Assembly (NCBI GenBank): GCA_001643675.2
Contig: LSRY02000002.1
Coordinates: 37,501-101,500 of the forward strand
DNA from: Monocercomonoides exilis
Taxonomy: Eukaryota > Preaxostyla > Oxymonadida > Polymastigidae
Reading direction: 5' to 3'
DNA: 64,000 bases
The position numbers and the translations under genes were made by a program. The notes beneath the pieces were generated by a model, which was not told where the DNA came from, did not search any database, and saw only the letters and a list, made by a program, of their open reading frames with translations. Position 1 is the first letter of the stretch, and each line of letters opens with the position of its first letter. This document shows, one piece after another, positions 12,008-22,686 of this stretch.

Positions 12008-12125
12008 TCGCTAACCGCGAGGTCAGGGTCACATCATCTCGCGCTACTGCTCCGGTAGCGCTCGCTGGATGAAATCTGCGCACATCATTCCTGCGCGCAG
12101 ATATTCATCCATCTCGCGAAGGTCA
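12008..12125. repeat. GC-rich block with two strong hairpins
   Basis: A GC-rich island in AT-rich DNA. First hairpin: GCGCTAC at 12041-12047 pairs with GTAGCGC at 12055-12061 across a 7-base loop. Second hairpin: GGATGAAATCTGCGC at 12067-12081 pairs with GCGCAGATATTCATCC at 12095-12110 with one bulged base. Flanking copies of TCTCGCG and GGTCA(C/G) occur on both sides (GCGAGGTCAGGGTCACATC, then ATCTCGCGAAGGTCACA). The function is unknown. A mobile-element end, a structured RNA or a replication or recombination site would all fit. Confidence 0.65.
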
Positions 12126-13054
12126 CAGAAAAAGATTGAAAAAATTTTCAAAGTTACAAGTTATAAATCAATAATAATATTTAGGGGGGGAGCAGCAAAA
12201 ATTTTCAATGAAAATTTGAAAACCCTCAAATTTGAACATCACAGGATGAACAATTTTGTGGGGTCAACTCAAAGAAAGTTTCACTTTTTTTGGGGAAGAA
12301 AGAGTCCCACCCAAATGGCCGACGCGCCACACGGCAAAAGTTCGGTCGCTTTCGCTCCCCGCCCTTTTGCCGCGTTTGTCGCGCGGCCCCCACCCCTCGA
12401 GGCTGTTTCTTCCTTATTCCTTTATTTTTCACCTCATTTTTTTCTATTTTTTGGAGATCAGAAACTTTTTTTGAAAGAGTCATTTTTTTCACCCCCAAAA
12501 TCGTTATCCTTGAGTCAATTTTTTTACTCAAATAACTTCAAAGAAATGAAGAATTAACCATTAAGATTAATATCGTCATTTCTTTGAAGGAGTTTCTTTT
12601 AACTCCTCAAAAGGGAGGATAGAAACTTTTTTCATTTTCTGTCATTTTTGACCTATTTTTTCCGATTTTCATTGACCGAAATATCACAAGTCAACAAACA
12701 AAAAAATTACTCAAAGTTTTCATCATTTAAACCACAATGGATGACCACATTGTTGTTTAAACCCTTTCACTTTTTCCCACATTGGATTCCCTCAAATTCC
12801 CATTTATTTTTTCCTTTCCCAAAAATAAAAAAAAGAACAGTTATTTTGGGGGGTAGTACTTCATCCATGGTATTATTAAGGCATTCCAATCATCCGTCGT
12901 TAACGTTTTTTTTCAATGTTTTTATATTCAATAATTCATACGTTTTCAAGTTGAAAAGAGAATATCTATGAATTTTAAAACATTTACTTGTGGGTAAGTT
13001 AATTAACGGACTTTTTTTTCTTATCCTACTTAGTCAAAAATTTATAATTGGACA
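12126..13054. other. Non-coding stretch with a hairpin pair
   Basis: No gene is supported. A GC-rich patch lies at about 12300-12405. At 12536-12549 and 12576-12589 there is a perfect 14-base inverted repeat (CTTCAAAGAAATGA ... TCATTTCTTTGAAG). It is followed directly by a second one, AGGAGTT at 12588-12594 and AACTCCT at 12601-12607. A 162-codon open frame at 12069-12557 crosses these structures and the GC-rich hairpins and has low-complexity composition, so it is not accepted as a gene. Confidence 0.5.
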
Positions 13055-13242
13055 ATATTCAGAGTTAAGCCTCAGTAAATCGTGCAAACAAAACACTCTG
13101 AGACGCACAGCCCTCTGATAACAAGGATTCGTCTAATCCGTCCTTCTCAGGCATGACCCCTTTACCAATATTCTCATTTATCTTTACAATAGCCAGGCAA
13201 AAAAGTCCATTATACAAGTGTAAATATTAATGATGTTTTTTT
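13055..13242. ncRNA. Possible structured RNA, family not recognised
   Basis: This patch has higher GC and less A/T-run content than its flanks and several nested pairings: GGATT/AATCC at 13125-13129 and 13135-13139, enclosed by CTGAGA/TCTCAG at 13098-13103 and 13145-13150. GAGTTAAGCCTCAG lies outside. On the plus strand it ends in seven T at 13236-13242, which could terminate RNA polymerase III. It does not match 5S, U1, U2, U4, U6, U3 or SRP RNA as I know them, and no tRNA fold is seen. Strand and ends are open. It may be nothing more than a GC-richer remnant. Confidence 0.2.
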
Positions 13243-13934
13243 AGCAGCATGTCATGAATGGTCAAAAATCCATACAACTTCATCTTCATCTTTTTGTAAA
13301 GAGTAATATTCATGAAAATGAAATGTTTTTATAAAGAATTCATTTTGAAGAAAAATATGATCTTGATACATACTAGATTACATGATTAAGTGAAAACAAC
13401 AGCTTTGTAAATGAGATGATGATGTTTTGCTAATTAGTTGAATATTTGAGTAGTCATCTGCATGTTATTTTCCATTGCAATACGTATAACCAGTTTGAGT
13501 GTTTTTATTTGTGGATTTTTCTTAACATTCATTATTAGCCAATTTTGTTTGAAGAATAGACATTTTCATTCATCTTGAACATCAATCTGAAATATTTGGG
13601 TCATGTTTCATAATTAATCAGTAACAAAAATCCATGACCTTTTGCTACAACAGCGTGAGAATTCTTTTAATCTGGAGTGTTCGAGTGATGCAAAAATTTC
13701 AACGCAGGACAATGAAAATGCAGTTCTGGAATATATTTTGTATGCTTATTTTTATATGATTTTTTGGAGATCGACATTTACCTATTCTGAAAAATATTGT
13801 ATTTATATAATTTTTGACATATAATGACACACAGACCGATTACTACCAAAATTCTCGGGAAATTTCATGAATATTGTTGCTCAGGACAACTTAATTGTGC
13901 TTTATTTGCTATAAAAAACGGAAAGCAATTTCAA
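13243..13934. other. AT-rich non-coding stretch
   Basis: Nothing firm is seen. A 60-codon plus-strand open frame at 13642-13824 has somewhat protein-like composition at its start, but no partner exon or recognisable motif, so it is left uncalled. Confidence 0.4.
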
Positions 13935-14690
13935 CTATTCAAATTTGCTTATGAATGAAATTTTGATCAACTCGGAAAATAACTTTGACGCTGGTGCTCG
14001 GCCATTTCCCAGCCACTTGCTGTCATGAAGACTTTTCTGGATTCGATTAACGTATATACGAATAAAGTGTTCTATATTTGGATTGAGGCTACTCATTATG
14101 AAGTCATCTTTCGAAAAATGACGCAAAGTGTACTCTTCCGGAAGCGTGTTGACATCAAAGCTGAATGATATATGATCAAAGAAAACTGCTGAAAAAGTAG
14201 TATTTTAGATGTACAACTGTTTCTTCGTATAATTCTTCACAAATTTAGCCTCTTCCTGTTATCAATCGACATATCTGTACATTCATACTCATCTAAAATT
14301 ATCTTCATAATTCCTATACATTTGCAACCTGCAATGAGAATTATTCTTCATTCTCCCGGGGAATTTTAAATCTGAAATGGAAGTGTTGCAATAAAGAAAC
14401 GAAGGAAAATGAAGAGAAATGAAAACGAAAAATTATAAAAGAAGATGCTTGAGAAAACGCAACAATTTTGCAAAAGATCTGTTGTATGCTCAACAATTTC
14501 CAAATGAGGTTGACGAATGAAAGCCCGGAATCATTTAGAAGCATAATGAAAGAGGTCTTTTAAGGCACGACAAACAAACATCAGCTGTTATTAACAAAAA
14601 GGCATGTTGGCTTTTGGAGGGAAAACTTAAGAACAAGGAGCATTCGCCATAGCAAATTCTTTTTGGAAATCAAACCGTCCTTGTATAGAA
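13935..14690 (-). pseudogene. Decayed gene fragments, unknown family
   Basis: Two minus-strand stretches have protein-like composition but cannot be joined cleanly. The downstream one (about 14177-13935) reads in one frame for roughly 80 codons, includes LPEEYTLRHFSKDDFIMSSL and WLGNGRAPASKLFSELIK, and ends in TAG. The upstream one (about 14690-14430) reads in a single frame as segments such as RFDFQKEFAMANAPCS, CRALKDLFHYASK and FRAFIRQPHLEIVEHTTDLL, interrupted by four in-frame stops. This looks like a decayed gene or exons separated by introns I cannot place. I do not recognise the family. Confidence 0.25.
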
Positions 14691-14905
14691 TAAAAGTTAA
14701 GCATTTCTTATGTATGCTTTTCCAATTTAGCACATTTCGATAACTGAATGATAATTGCAATTTCTTCTTTTAAAGCTTTTTTCTTTTTTCTCATAAAAAT
14801 CCTGTTCAACTTTACTCAAAAAGAAAGCACCTTATTCAGCGCTATCTCTTCATTCTTCTTTTCATTCTTCATTTTCTTCGCTCTTTTCAGGTTCTTTGAA
14901 TTTGA

Positions 14906-15341
14906 ATGAATTCAAAGAAAGATTCGGAAACGGTGAAAAATATCAACTCCAAAAGCGCTAAAGAGGTAATGCAATAATCTTTAACAAAATAAGTGAACTC
15001 TGTATTTTATAAAAGTCTTTTTTTCAAAGATTGATGACACAAATCATTGGAAGAAGATTTTTGTTGGAAAATAAGAATGATTTGAATTAATGTCAATTGT
15101 TTCTTTTATCTTTTTGTGTTTTGATTCTTTTCAAAGAAGTGAAAAAAGTCTTTCAAAAAAAGCCTCAAACGAATGGCTTTTATTTTATGAAACAAAGAAA
15201 AATGAATATGTACGTAAATTACAAAATGAAATGGGTTTCATTTCCTCAATAATCCTCAAAAAGGATATAGAAATTATCAAAACTATTGAAAAAGTCTTTT
15301 TCGAAATAATGTTCAAAAACATGTTGATAGCTTGTAATTAA
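14906..15341 (+). pseudogene. Truncated copy of a multicopy oxymonad gene family
   Basis: Exon 1 (14906-14965) encodes 20 residues beginning MNSKKDSETVKN. A GT-AG intron follows (14966-15029, 64 bases), then in phase IDDTNHWKKIFVGK. The frame then meets TAA at 15072 and TGA at 15078. Beyond these stops the same frame continues with protein-like sequence (DSFQRSEKSLSKKASNEWLL, then QNEMGFISSIILKKDIEI) to a TAA at 15339. From memory this N-terminus and the following segment match a large family of hypothetical proteins in Monocercomonoides, whose members are much longer; that match is unverified. The copy is therefore broken by two stops and lacks most of its 3' part. Its last 96 bases overlap, antisense, the 3' end of the minus-strand gene at 15246-16628. 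The function of the family is unknown to me. Confidence 0.5.
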
Positions 15342-16628
15342 GTCTTCCATTCCTTCTTCTTCCATCATTTCAAATATCACCTTTTTAAGTGTCTTTCTTT
15401 TCGCTTCTTCAACTTTTCTAGTCTTAAGTTCCAATATTCTTGAAACTTTCAAAATATCATGCAAATATTCTTCATTTACTCTGTCACATTTTTTTAATCG
15501 CGGAAACATCTCCAAAAACAGATTAAATGCTCCTCCCTTTAGCAACACATCAACACTATCGATTCTAAAGGAAAGCATAGTGTTAAAAATTTTGCTGCTC
15601 CATATTAATATATCTGAATCATAGTCTCCCATTGTTCTGCACATCCTAACAAGATACCGAATCAGTTCAATATTTTCCTCATTCCGCAATCTGTAATTAT
15701 AAAACATTAAATAAACATTGTGAAGCCAACTCAGTTGGATCATTTGCAAATCTTCTATTTTTGTTTTTTCAGCCCCTTCCTTTTCCATCCTATCGATGCA
15801 TCTTGAAAGCTCTCCCAACTCAGTTATTGCTTCTCTGTGAAAATGAAGCTCATTCAGAAGTTTTTCCCCCAATTCTTTTCTGCACCGAAATTTATACACA
15901 AAAAAATGCCAAGCAGATTGATAAGCAAGCTGAGTGAGATTGTGATGCTCTTGATGATATTTGATGATTTCGATAATCTCATTCGAGAACAGCCCTTTAT
16001 CCAGTTTCTTATAAAATATATGAAAATCATCAAAATATGAATGAAAAAGAAAAAGAAAAAGAAAAAATCAATAATGTCAAAAAGGAAACGTGAATGTTCA
16101 TACATCCTGTCCATCCACACAAGACAATGCTAACAATGCCATTTCCGCCTCTTTTTGAACCTCCTGACTTTTATTATTCTTCGAAGCAATTTTCAGAAGG
16201 CAATTTTCACAAATATGTATTAATCTTTCTGTGGTATATATTTTTCTATTCAAAAGATAACATTCGCATAGATCAACCAAGAGTTTTTCATTCTTTTCTT
16301 CTTCCTTTTCTTCTTCTTCGATAATCATCCTTTCAATTCTTTTTCTCAATAAGGTAAAATCAAAATAAATAATCTGAATGCCATCCCAAGCATTGAAATA
16401 TCCCAAATACTTCAGTAACAAAAGGGTATTTTCCAATGATATTTTTTTTTCTTCAATCATTCCGTTGATTTTATCTGCAAATTCGTATGTGCGACCGTCT
16501 TCAGATAATTTATAATTGTATTCATTTAAAAATTTGTTCATTTCTTCAATTTTCTGAATTTGTTCATTTTCAGAACAATTTTCAAGTTCATTCAAAAACC
16601 CTTCAAAAGCAATCAATAGAATTAACAA
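15246..16628 (-). CDS. Hypothetical protein of an expanded helical family, two exons visible
   Basis: Two exons join in phase. Exon A runs 16628-16104 and ends CVDGQD. The intron is 16103-16008 (96 bases, GTATGA ... TTTTATAAG). Exon B runs 16007-15246 and starts KLDKGLFSNEIIEIIKYHQE. The visible product is about 428 residues, rich in Glu, Lys and Leu and predicted to be helical, with an acidic run in RIERMIIEEEEKEEEKNEKL followed by LLVDLCECYLL. It is a paralogue of the plus-strand gene at 21362-22686, sharing gene structure, splice-site sequences and motifs (LLLKYLG/LLLKHFG, DLCECYL, EMALLALS, NLT.LAYQSAW). No ATG opens the conserved block: the first codons follow a good acceptor (AACATTCAG) at about 16629, so a short 5' exon is probably missing from this model. 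The function is unknown; the repeated helices resemble armadillo/HEAT-like folds only in a general way. Confidence 0.7.
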
Positions 16629-17164
16629 CTGAATGTTAAAACAACAGAAAAAACGAACGAACCTGAAAATATCTCTGAAATGTATGGCTTCTCACTTCTA
16701 TCTTCAGTTTTGTTGTCAGTGCGCTTTTCCATTCTATATTTTTGTAAGCAATGATAAATTTACCACAAAATTTCATTTGAAAAAAAAATTCACAAAAATT
16801 CCAAACATTCTTTATTATCTTGCAAAACGGCAATTGATAGTTCAACAGCAATTGCTTAACTTTTTAAAAAGGAAAAGATAAAAATGAAAGTGAAATGAAG
16901 CAAATGAACTTGATAGTATTAGATAAAACCACTAAGCTTTTGTTTCTCTTTGATCAAACCAATAGTTTTTGAAAATGAAAGTTGAATTACATTTTCTTTA
17001 AACTTTTATAACTTGATTAAATTCTTCTTATATCATATTATTATAAAGCAAAGAAAGGCGATTAAAACAATTATGAATGGATTAAAAGTCAACGTCAGAA
17101 CATTTGGACATCAAATAAATATATGGATGTAAATATGTTTATTTAAATTTTTAATTTATTCAAA
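16629..17164. other. AT-rich intergenic stretch
   Basis: It may include the missing 5' exon and promoter of the minus-strand gene ending at 16628; a possible splice acceptor lies at its edge. Otherwise no gene, RNA or repeat is seen. Confidence 0.4.
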
Positions 17165-17343
17165 TGGGACAAAATATATTGATTTATGAATTTTGTTCCA
17201 TTCTTCTCTAACAAATATTTATCTCAATTTTTGAATTTTTCTGTAACTATTTGCATAGTTACGGTTGATTTATAATGAAATGATTGTAGAAAAAGTTTGG
17301 AACAAATCTCAGTTTATTTCATAATTGCAAAAATTTTGCCCCA
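17165..17343 (+). mobile_element. MITE-like palindromic element, copy A (179 bp)
   Basis: The element opens TGGGACAAAATAT and closes AATTTTGCCCCA, so its ends form an imperfect terminal inverted repeat of about 11 bases. Inside, the pair TTTTGTTCC ... GGAACAAAT extends the palindrome. A second copy lies in inverted orientation at 30866-31045 and shares long blocks, including TTTTGTTCCATTCTTCTCTA and AACAAATATTTATCTCAATT. It has no coding capacity. Any target duplication is at most two bases and cannot be settled here. Confidence 0.75.
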
Positions 17344-17780
17344 AATGATAAAAAAAGAATAAAAAATAATTCTCACAAAATTGCTAACATTTCCTCCCCA
17401 AAAAAGATAATATCACTGGTGATTATTTCACATTCAATAAATTTCAAATGTTGTTAATTTATAAAAGAATCAAATATTTGTCAAAATTTTGTAAAAAATA
17501 AATAAAAACAATAATTTTCAAGAATTGAAAAAGACAGCACTCCGGTTATAAAATGAGTTGTGGCAAATAAAAAATTAACACAAATAAAATGCATTCACAT
17601 AAAACAACAAAATAAAATATTTTTTTGCGATATTTGCCACGCCATTATCATCTTTCTTAATGAAAAGCAATCAATTTTAAAACAAAAATACTTCATGCAT
17701 TCACAAATCAAAACATGTTTCACAAAAAATATAAATATCATTGAACAAATGATGTGTAAGACTCCAATTCCGAAATTTTT
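17344..17780. other. AT-rich intergenic stretch
   Basis: A spacer between the MITE-like copy and the 3' end of the kinase-like pseudogene. An 85-codon plus-strand open frame at 17560-17817 overlaps the pseudogene antisense and has no recognisable motif, so it is not called. Confidence 0.4.
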
Positions 17781-20715
17781 TTATTTGATCGAACTAGAAT
17801 TCTCCGACTGTTCATAAGGAACCAGTTCTATGCCAGAAACAGTTGTTGCTGCTGTTGTTGAAGGGTTGGGTATCTTGGCTGTGTATCCTTGTGAGCTTTC
17901 ATCGCTATCATTTTGAGTGCTGCCTGTTCTTGTTAACCGCTCGCTATCTATATCATAATCTGACACTTCGTCGATGTCAATTGCATCAGAATAAGTCAAT
18001 TGAGCAGCGCTGGCTGGGAAATGCTGGATAAACTCGCGCTTCAGACTTGCAAGTGAAAGCCGTTCTTCAGTGTTTGATGAGAGGCAAGATTTCACGATAT
18101 CCTCGAATGAAGATGTTAATAATAACCCATAGTCTACTCTTTCATCATTCTTTATCTTTGCTCCTGCTGTTTCGGAATCGTACTTTGCAAATGGGATCTG
18201 AAGCATCACTCCCGTAGTATCATACCAATTGTGAATGATACGCTCTTATTTGTTGCTCCTCCCTTCATATTCCATAAAAGCTCGGGCGCCTTCTACTGTA
18301 GGTTTTCGTTGTCAATAGTCTCATCTTCAAAGGCGCTGGACTTCGTTTTTTCTTTTTTCTCTCTTTTTTCATAGCATTTATTTCCTTCGCAATATGAAAT
18401 GGAACTTAACCCGTCTGTGGAAGAAGAGTCGACAGAAGACAAATCGCCGCTATCTTCTGAAGAAAACCCAGAGTTTAGCGCAATCACAACTACCATGTGT
18501 TCAGAGAACAGCACTATATGCGGAGAAAGTGAGTCCAAACAAAAAGATAATCCGCGATCCTGCTCGAAGGAATGCAGCGCACCATTCGCCACCCAAAACA
18601 GAATCTGGACAGCTGTCGCTTCTCTCTGCTCCATCGTGCCTATCGCCATCTCCTTCTTCTCGTTCTTCCCGTGAAGTAACATGAACAACGAATCTCTCAG
18701 ATCCACAATCATCTTTTCATATGGCGATTCGCGCGCCATTCCATCCACAAAGCTCGACATGGATGAAGTGGTTGGACACAGATCCTCCTCTCGAATAAAA
18801 GAAGAATCTGAATCAGTTGTTAATGTGGATGAGATGGATGGAGATGGTGTTCGTTTTCTCGTTTCGTCCTCGATCTCTTTCTCATCGATTTTCTCTAGCA
18901 TCCATTGAGGGATCTTGTCTGAATCCCTCCCCAAAATATATACAGTTGATTCACTTTCACTCAGCAAACGCTGAACTAAACTTCCTTGATGAACTGAGCC
19001 AATTGAATAAACAATGTTTCGAGATTGAAAGGCTCCCGATGATATAAGTGCAGAATTCGCGGTTCCTGCAATTCTGTCAATCGTAACTGTGGCGTTTACT
19101 GTTGATTCATTTCTTCTAATGGCAACATTCGATACATCTGTTCCAGAGGAAGACACAGTAACTGTGCCATTTGCCTTGATTGTGGGAGAAGATCCATTTA
19201 GGAGTTGAACAGCCTGCGTAATTGACCTGCACTGAGCGATTACTGATCAGCAATACTTCCCATCGCCTTGCGACGCATTTTAGGAGTGAATTATCGCTCA
19301 TGTGTATCCAAAGATAAACGGAATCAAGTCAAAATCCACCTGAAATGTGGCATTATCACTTCCAAACCACGCATTCGTTCTATTCGGAACATACGTCGAA
19401 GTTGCTGCTGCTGAATAATAAGAATCAAGATTTGCGTTTGGCAATGAAGGAACGAATATAAAAACATCTCGTCCAAAATACACTTCATTCAACGAGAACT
19501 TGCAGCTGCTTATCGAAATTTTTGATAGAGATCCGCTTGTTGAGAAGTACAATGATCCTCCTCCTCCATTGCTTGAACTAACATAGCAACTTGTAAATGT
19601 GGTGTTAGAAAAGCAAATTTGAGAATCATCAGCGTTTAAGGACAGCGCATCAACATTTGTACCAATTGAATTAAGACTTGAAATTGATGATATTGAACAG
19701 TTATTAAGTGCAAGGGATTTCGGAAGATTGCCTGCACTGAAAACAGTGGAATAATTTTTTGATGAGGTGATATTCGTAAAATTGCATAACGAGAATGTTT
19801 CCTTCGTCGCTCCACTTGTCATTTGAATTAATGAATTGATTGCTAATCTAATATTCTTTGTTGTCACACGACTGAATGAATGGGTTCCATCAACAAAATA
19901 AAACAAACAATAAGATAAGAATGTGGTCCAGATGCTTGGTGTTGAAATCGTAAAGTCAGAAACAGAAATGTTGTTATTATCAGAAGTACCACTCACAATC
20001 CCGCAAGAATTTTTATTTACATTAATCGTAAAAGTGGAAATTGAATGTTAACAGCTTCAGAAATAGAAATCATCGTTCCAATGTAACTATTCAAATTAAA
20101 AATTACTTTTGTATGACTTTCTCCGAACGCGTCCACTTTCCCTCTTGCTGCATTAATTGTCCAATATTCTTTCTCATTGTAAGTTCCGTTTAGAACTTTT
20201 ATTCTCTTCAAATAATTTGATCTTCGATTGACGATGGCTGTGTTTACTGATTTTCAAGCAACGTTAGCGCTTAACTTGCAAGTAACTGTTATGTACAATT
20301 GACTGCGACAATCTGATAATCGTCCATTTTTATAAGCTTTGAATAATTTGTTCCAGCAATATAAACTCTATTTCCGTCATTGTCCGTAAAGCATGACAAA
20401 AAACTTAAATTTAAAATCCCTGTTGTCAAATTAATTTTATTGAAGTAAAAATTTGTTCTTAAATCAATAGTAGCCTTGTAATTGAAAAACTCACATTATT
20501 ACAAACAAAATTTTGCAACAGGCAATTGAAAGAAAGCTTTTGAGCAATGCCTCTATGAAAATGATCGTGAACAAGGTTAATGTGGATAAAATCAATTGTG
20601 AAGAAAAATTGAATGAACAATTGTCGCTTGAAAAAATGATATTTCCTTTCACTTTAGTTGCGATGAACGTAAAAAACGGAAATGATAGATTATCTTGTAA
20701 CTCTTATCCATGAGC
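17781..20715 (-). pseudogene. Broken beta-helix repeat protein with C-terminal kinase-like domain
   Basis: Reading leftwards, fragments of a large secreted or membrane-type protein appear in shifting frames. Near 20690-20290 there are segments with FIATKVKGNIIFSSDNCSF and YKATIDLRTNFYFNKINLTT. At 20211-20017 comes KVLNGTYNEKEYWTINAARG, then 19996-19298 with Ser/Asn-rich right-handed beta-helix sequence ending in FGRDVFIFVPSLPNANLDSY. The C-terminal part (about 19156-17781) has ESTVYILGRDSDKIPQWMLE, LRDSLFMLLHGKNEKKEM, then KAPELL, the APE motif of a protein kinase, and LKREFIQHFP. Clear breaks are frameshifts near 20010 and 20490, a TAG at about 18293 directly before KAPELL where related proteins have Trp, and a frameshift at about 18209. 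The transmembrane segment expected between helix and kinase parts, and the kinase N-lobe, are not seen. From memory it matches a large Monocercomonoides family. Confidence 0.75.
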
Positions 20716-21361
20716 GCAAAAGAAACGAAGAGCAGTTGGTAATTCGTAAAAACAAATAACATAGAATCAATAATATTTTTTTTTTCTTTGTGAAACGATA
20801 TTCTTTAACTTTGAGGTAAAAGGTATCCCCATTTGTTAAATACAATGTCTATAGAAATATTAAAAAAGAAGAAATTTTTTTTTTGGAATATACATTGTTT
20901 TCATCATAAAATTTTCTCGCTAATTTATAACAATGATAATTTTGAGTAAATGAAATCGTAAAACTCAAATTTAGCAGTTATTAATCATCTAATTAATTAT
21001 TATGGAAAATACTGCTTATTGCTAAATCATTGTTTATATTGATGGCGTTCACAAATGAAAATTGATTCAAAGATTATATTTTTTATGAACCATTATTACA
21101 TAAAAAGAATTTCACACAGACTTAGATATTTGACTCATTGGAATTGTTATATGCCAAAGGTTACGACATTGATTTTGAGATTTTTATTTCTTATAAATGC
21201 TGTATAAAATTATTGTTGTAAATATTTCCGAATCCGTTAATCTTCAATCCTGCGATTTTCATTGAATTGGTGATTGCGTTGTGCTTCTGAAATTAAAACA
21301 GGCTTCAGAAAGCAAAAGATTTAAAGGTATTGTTTTTTAAATAAAATTAACGATTTGCTAA
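20716..21361. other. AT-rich intergenic stretch
   Basis: Non-coding spacer upstream of the plus-strand family gene. It may hold that gene's short 5' exon: a GGTATTG donor-like site at about 21326 and CTAAC at 21358-21362 are near, but no convincing exon can be defined. Confidence 0.4.
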
Positions 21362-22686
21362 ACATTTGAATTCATTTTTGAAGGAATTTTTTCCGAGCTC
21401 AGAAATTGTTCTGACGTAAAGCAAATTCGGAAAATAAATGAAATGAATAGTATTTCTATTATGATGGATGGCAATGAACAAGAAACTCTCTTTACCGAAG
21501 AAATGTTCAATGAAATAGAAATTATGATTGAAAAAACTCGATTATCTGTGGAAAATGCAATATTGTTATTAAAACATTTCGGACATATAAATGTGCTAAA
21601 GTCATTGGGTAACAATTTTTTCCAACGGTCTTTATTATGCTCAAGATTTGAAAAGATGATTGAAGAAGAAGAAAAGAAAGAAGACGAAAAAGACGAAACT
21701 CTTCTTGTTGATCTTTGCGAATGCTATCTTTCTTTGCATCATTATTCAGGTGAAACTGGAGAAATACTTTCAATTATAGTCCCTTGCCTTTTGAATATTG
21801 CATTGAACAAGGAAGAAAGCGAAGAAGCTCAAATAGAAGTGGAAATGGCTTTGGTGTCATTGAGTAACATAAGCTGGAATGCAGTATGAATACAATAATT
21901 TCCTTTGTTCATTTATTGTTTCTTGATTAATTTTATAAGAAAGTGAAAGAAGAATTGTATTTGAATGAGATCAAAGATATAATACAACATCATCAAAAGC
22001 GCCACAACCTCACTCGATTTGCATATCAGTCTGCTTGGAAATTTTTGATAAACAGATTTAGCAATAACAAAGGATTAGGAGATATTATTGTGATTGATTT
22101 ACATTTTGCAAGAGAAGCCACAAGGGAATTAGAAGAGATGGAAAGGCATATGGATTGGAATAAGAAGAATAAAGTGGAAACCGAAATGAAAGAAATGTGG
22201 ATGATAAAAAATTGGCATGATACACTTCGTATCTGCATTCAATGCAACAATTTGAGTTGTAAAGGAAATACAGATCTGTTTGCATGTCTTGCAAAACTAT
22301 GTAAAAGTGCAGCATACATAGATTGGGATATGTTTCAAACCTATCTTAATATTTTGTCCAGTTTATTTTATCCAACTATAGAAAACGCTGAATATTTAGT
22401 TCGTGGAGGAGCTCTTGATGCTGTTTTAAACGAAATGTGTAGGTTTTCATTTGTTTTTGACTTAGCAACGTTATATGCGCATTTACCCTATTCACTTTTT
22501 CGAGTCTTTGAAGAGAAAGTTGATAAAAATTATTCAATGATATTAAAGAAGATAAAAAGAGAGGCATTTGAAAAGTTGGAGGAAGAAGGATATGAAGATA
22601 TTGTATTCAGTTTTACAATCCAAATTATCGGGCGACTCTTCTCTTATCGTCCTATTGACATCTCTATTTATTTATTGATATTTTAA
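21362..22686 (+). CDS. Hypothetical protein of the same expanded helical family, two exons visible
   Basis: Paralogue of the minus-strand gene at 15246-16628. Exon A (to 21883) joins exon B (21940-22686) across a 56-base intron, GTATGA ... TTTTATAAG, in phase 0: SNISWNA then KVKEELYLNEIKDIIQHHQ. The visible product is about 422 residues. The first ATG in frame is at 21443, but homology to the paralogue extends upstream to 21362 (FEGIFSELRNCSDVKQI against FEGFLNELENCSENEQI). The frame is closed by a TAA at 21359, so the true start must lie in an upstream exon or has been lost. Shared motifs are ENAILLLKHFGH, an acidic Glu/Lys run, LLVDLCECYLS, EMALVSLS, HNLTRFAYQSAWKF and LVRGGALDAVL. It is rich in helix-forming residues. 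No enzymatic motif is seen and the role is unknown. Confidence 0.7.

Noticed and set aside
12069-12557. 162-codon plus-strand open frame
   Set aside because: It runs through GC-rich hairpins and low-complexity T/A runs, with no motif or conserved start context.
13055-13242. 5S rRNA, U-snRNA, SRP RNA or tRNA at this site
   Set aside because: None of the diagnostic internal sequences of these RNAs could be matched; only an unspecified structured RNA is left as a weak option.
18293-18300. Functional kinase with an active site
   Set aside because: Only the APE region and C-lobe pieces are visible; no glycine loop, catalytic lysine or HRD/DFG motif was found, and a stop precedes APE.
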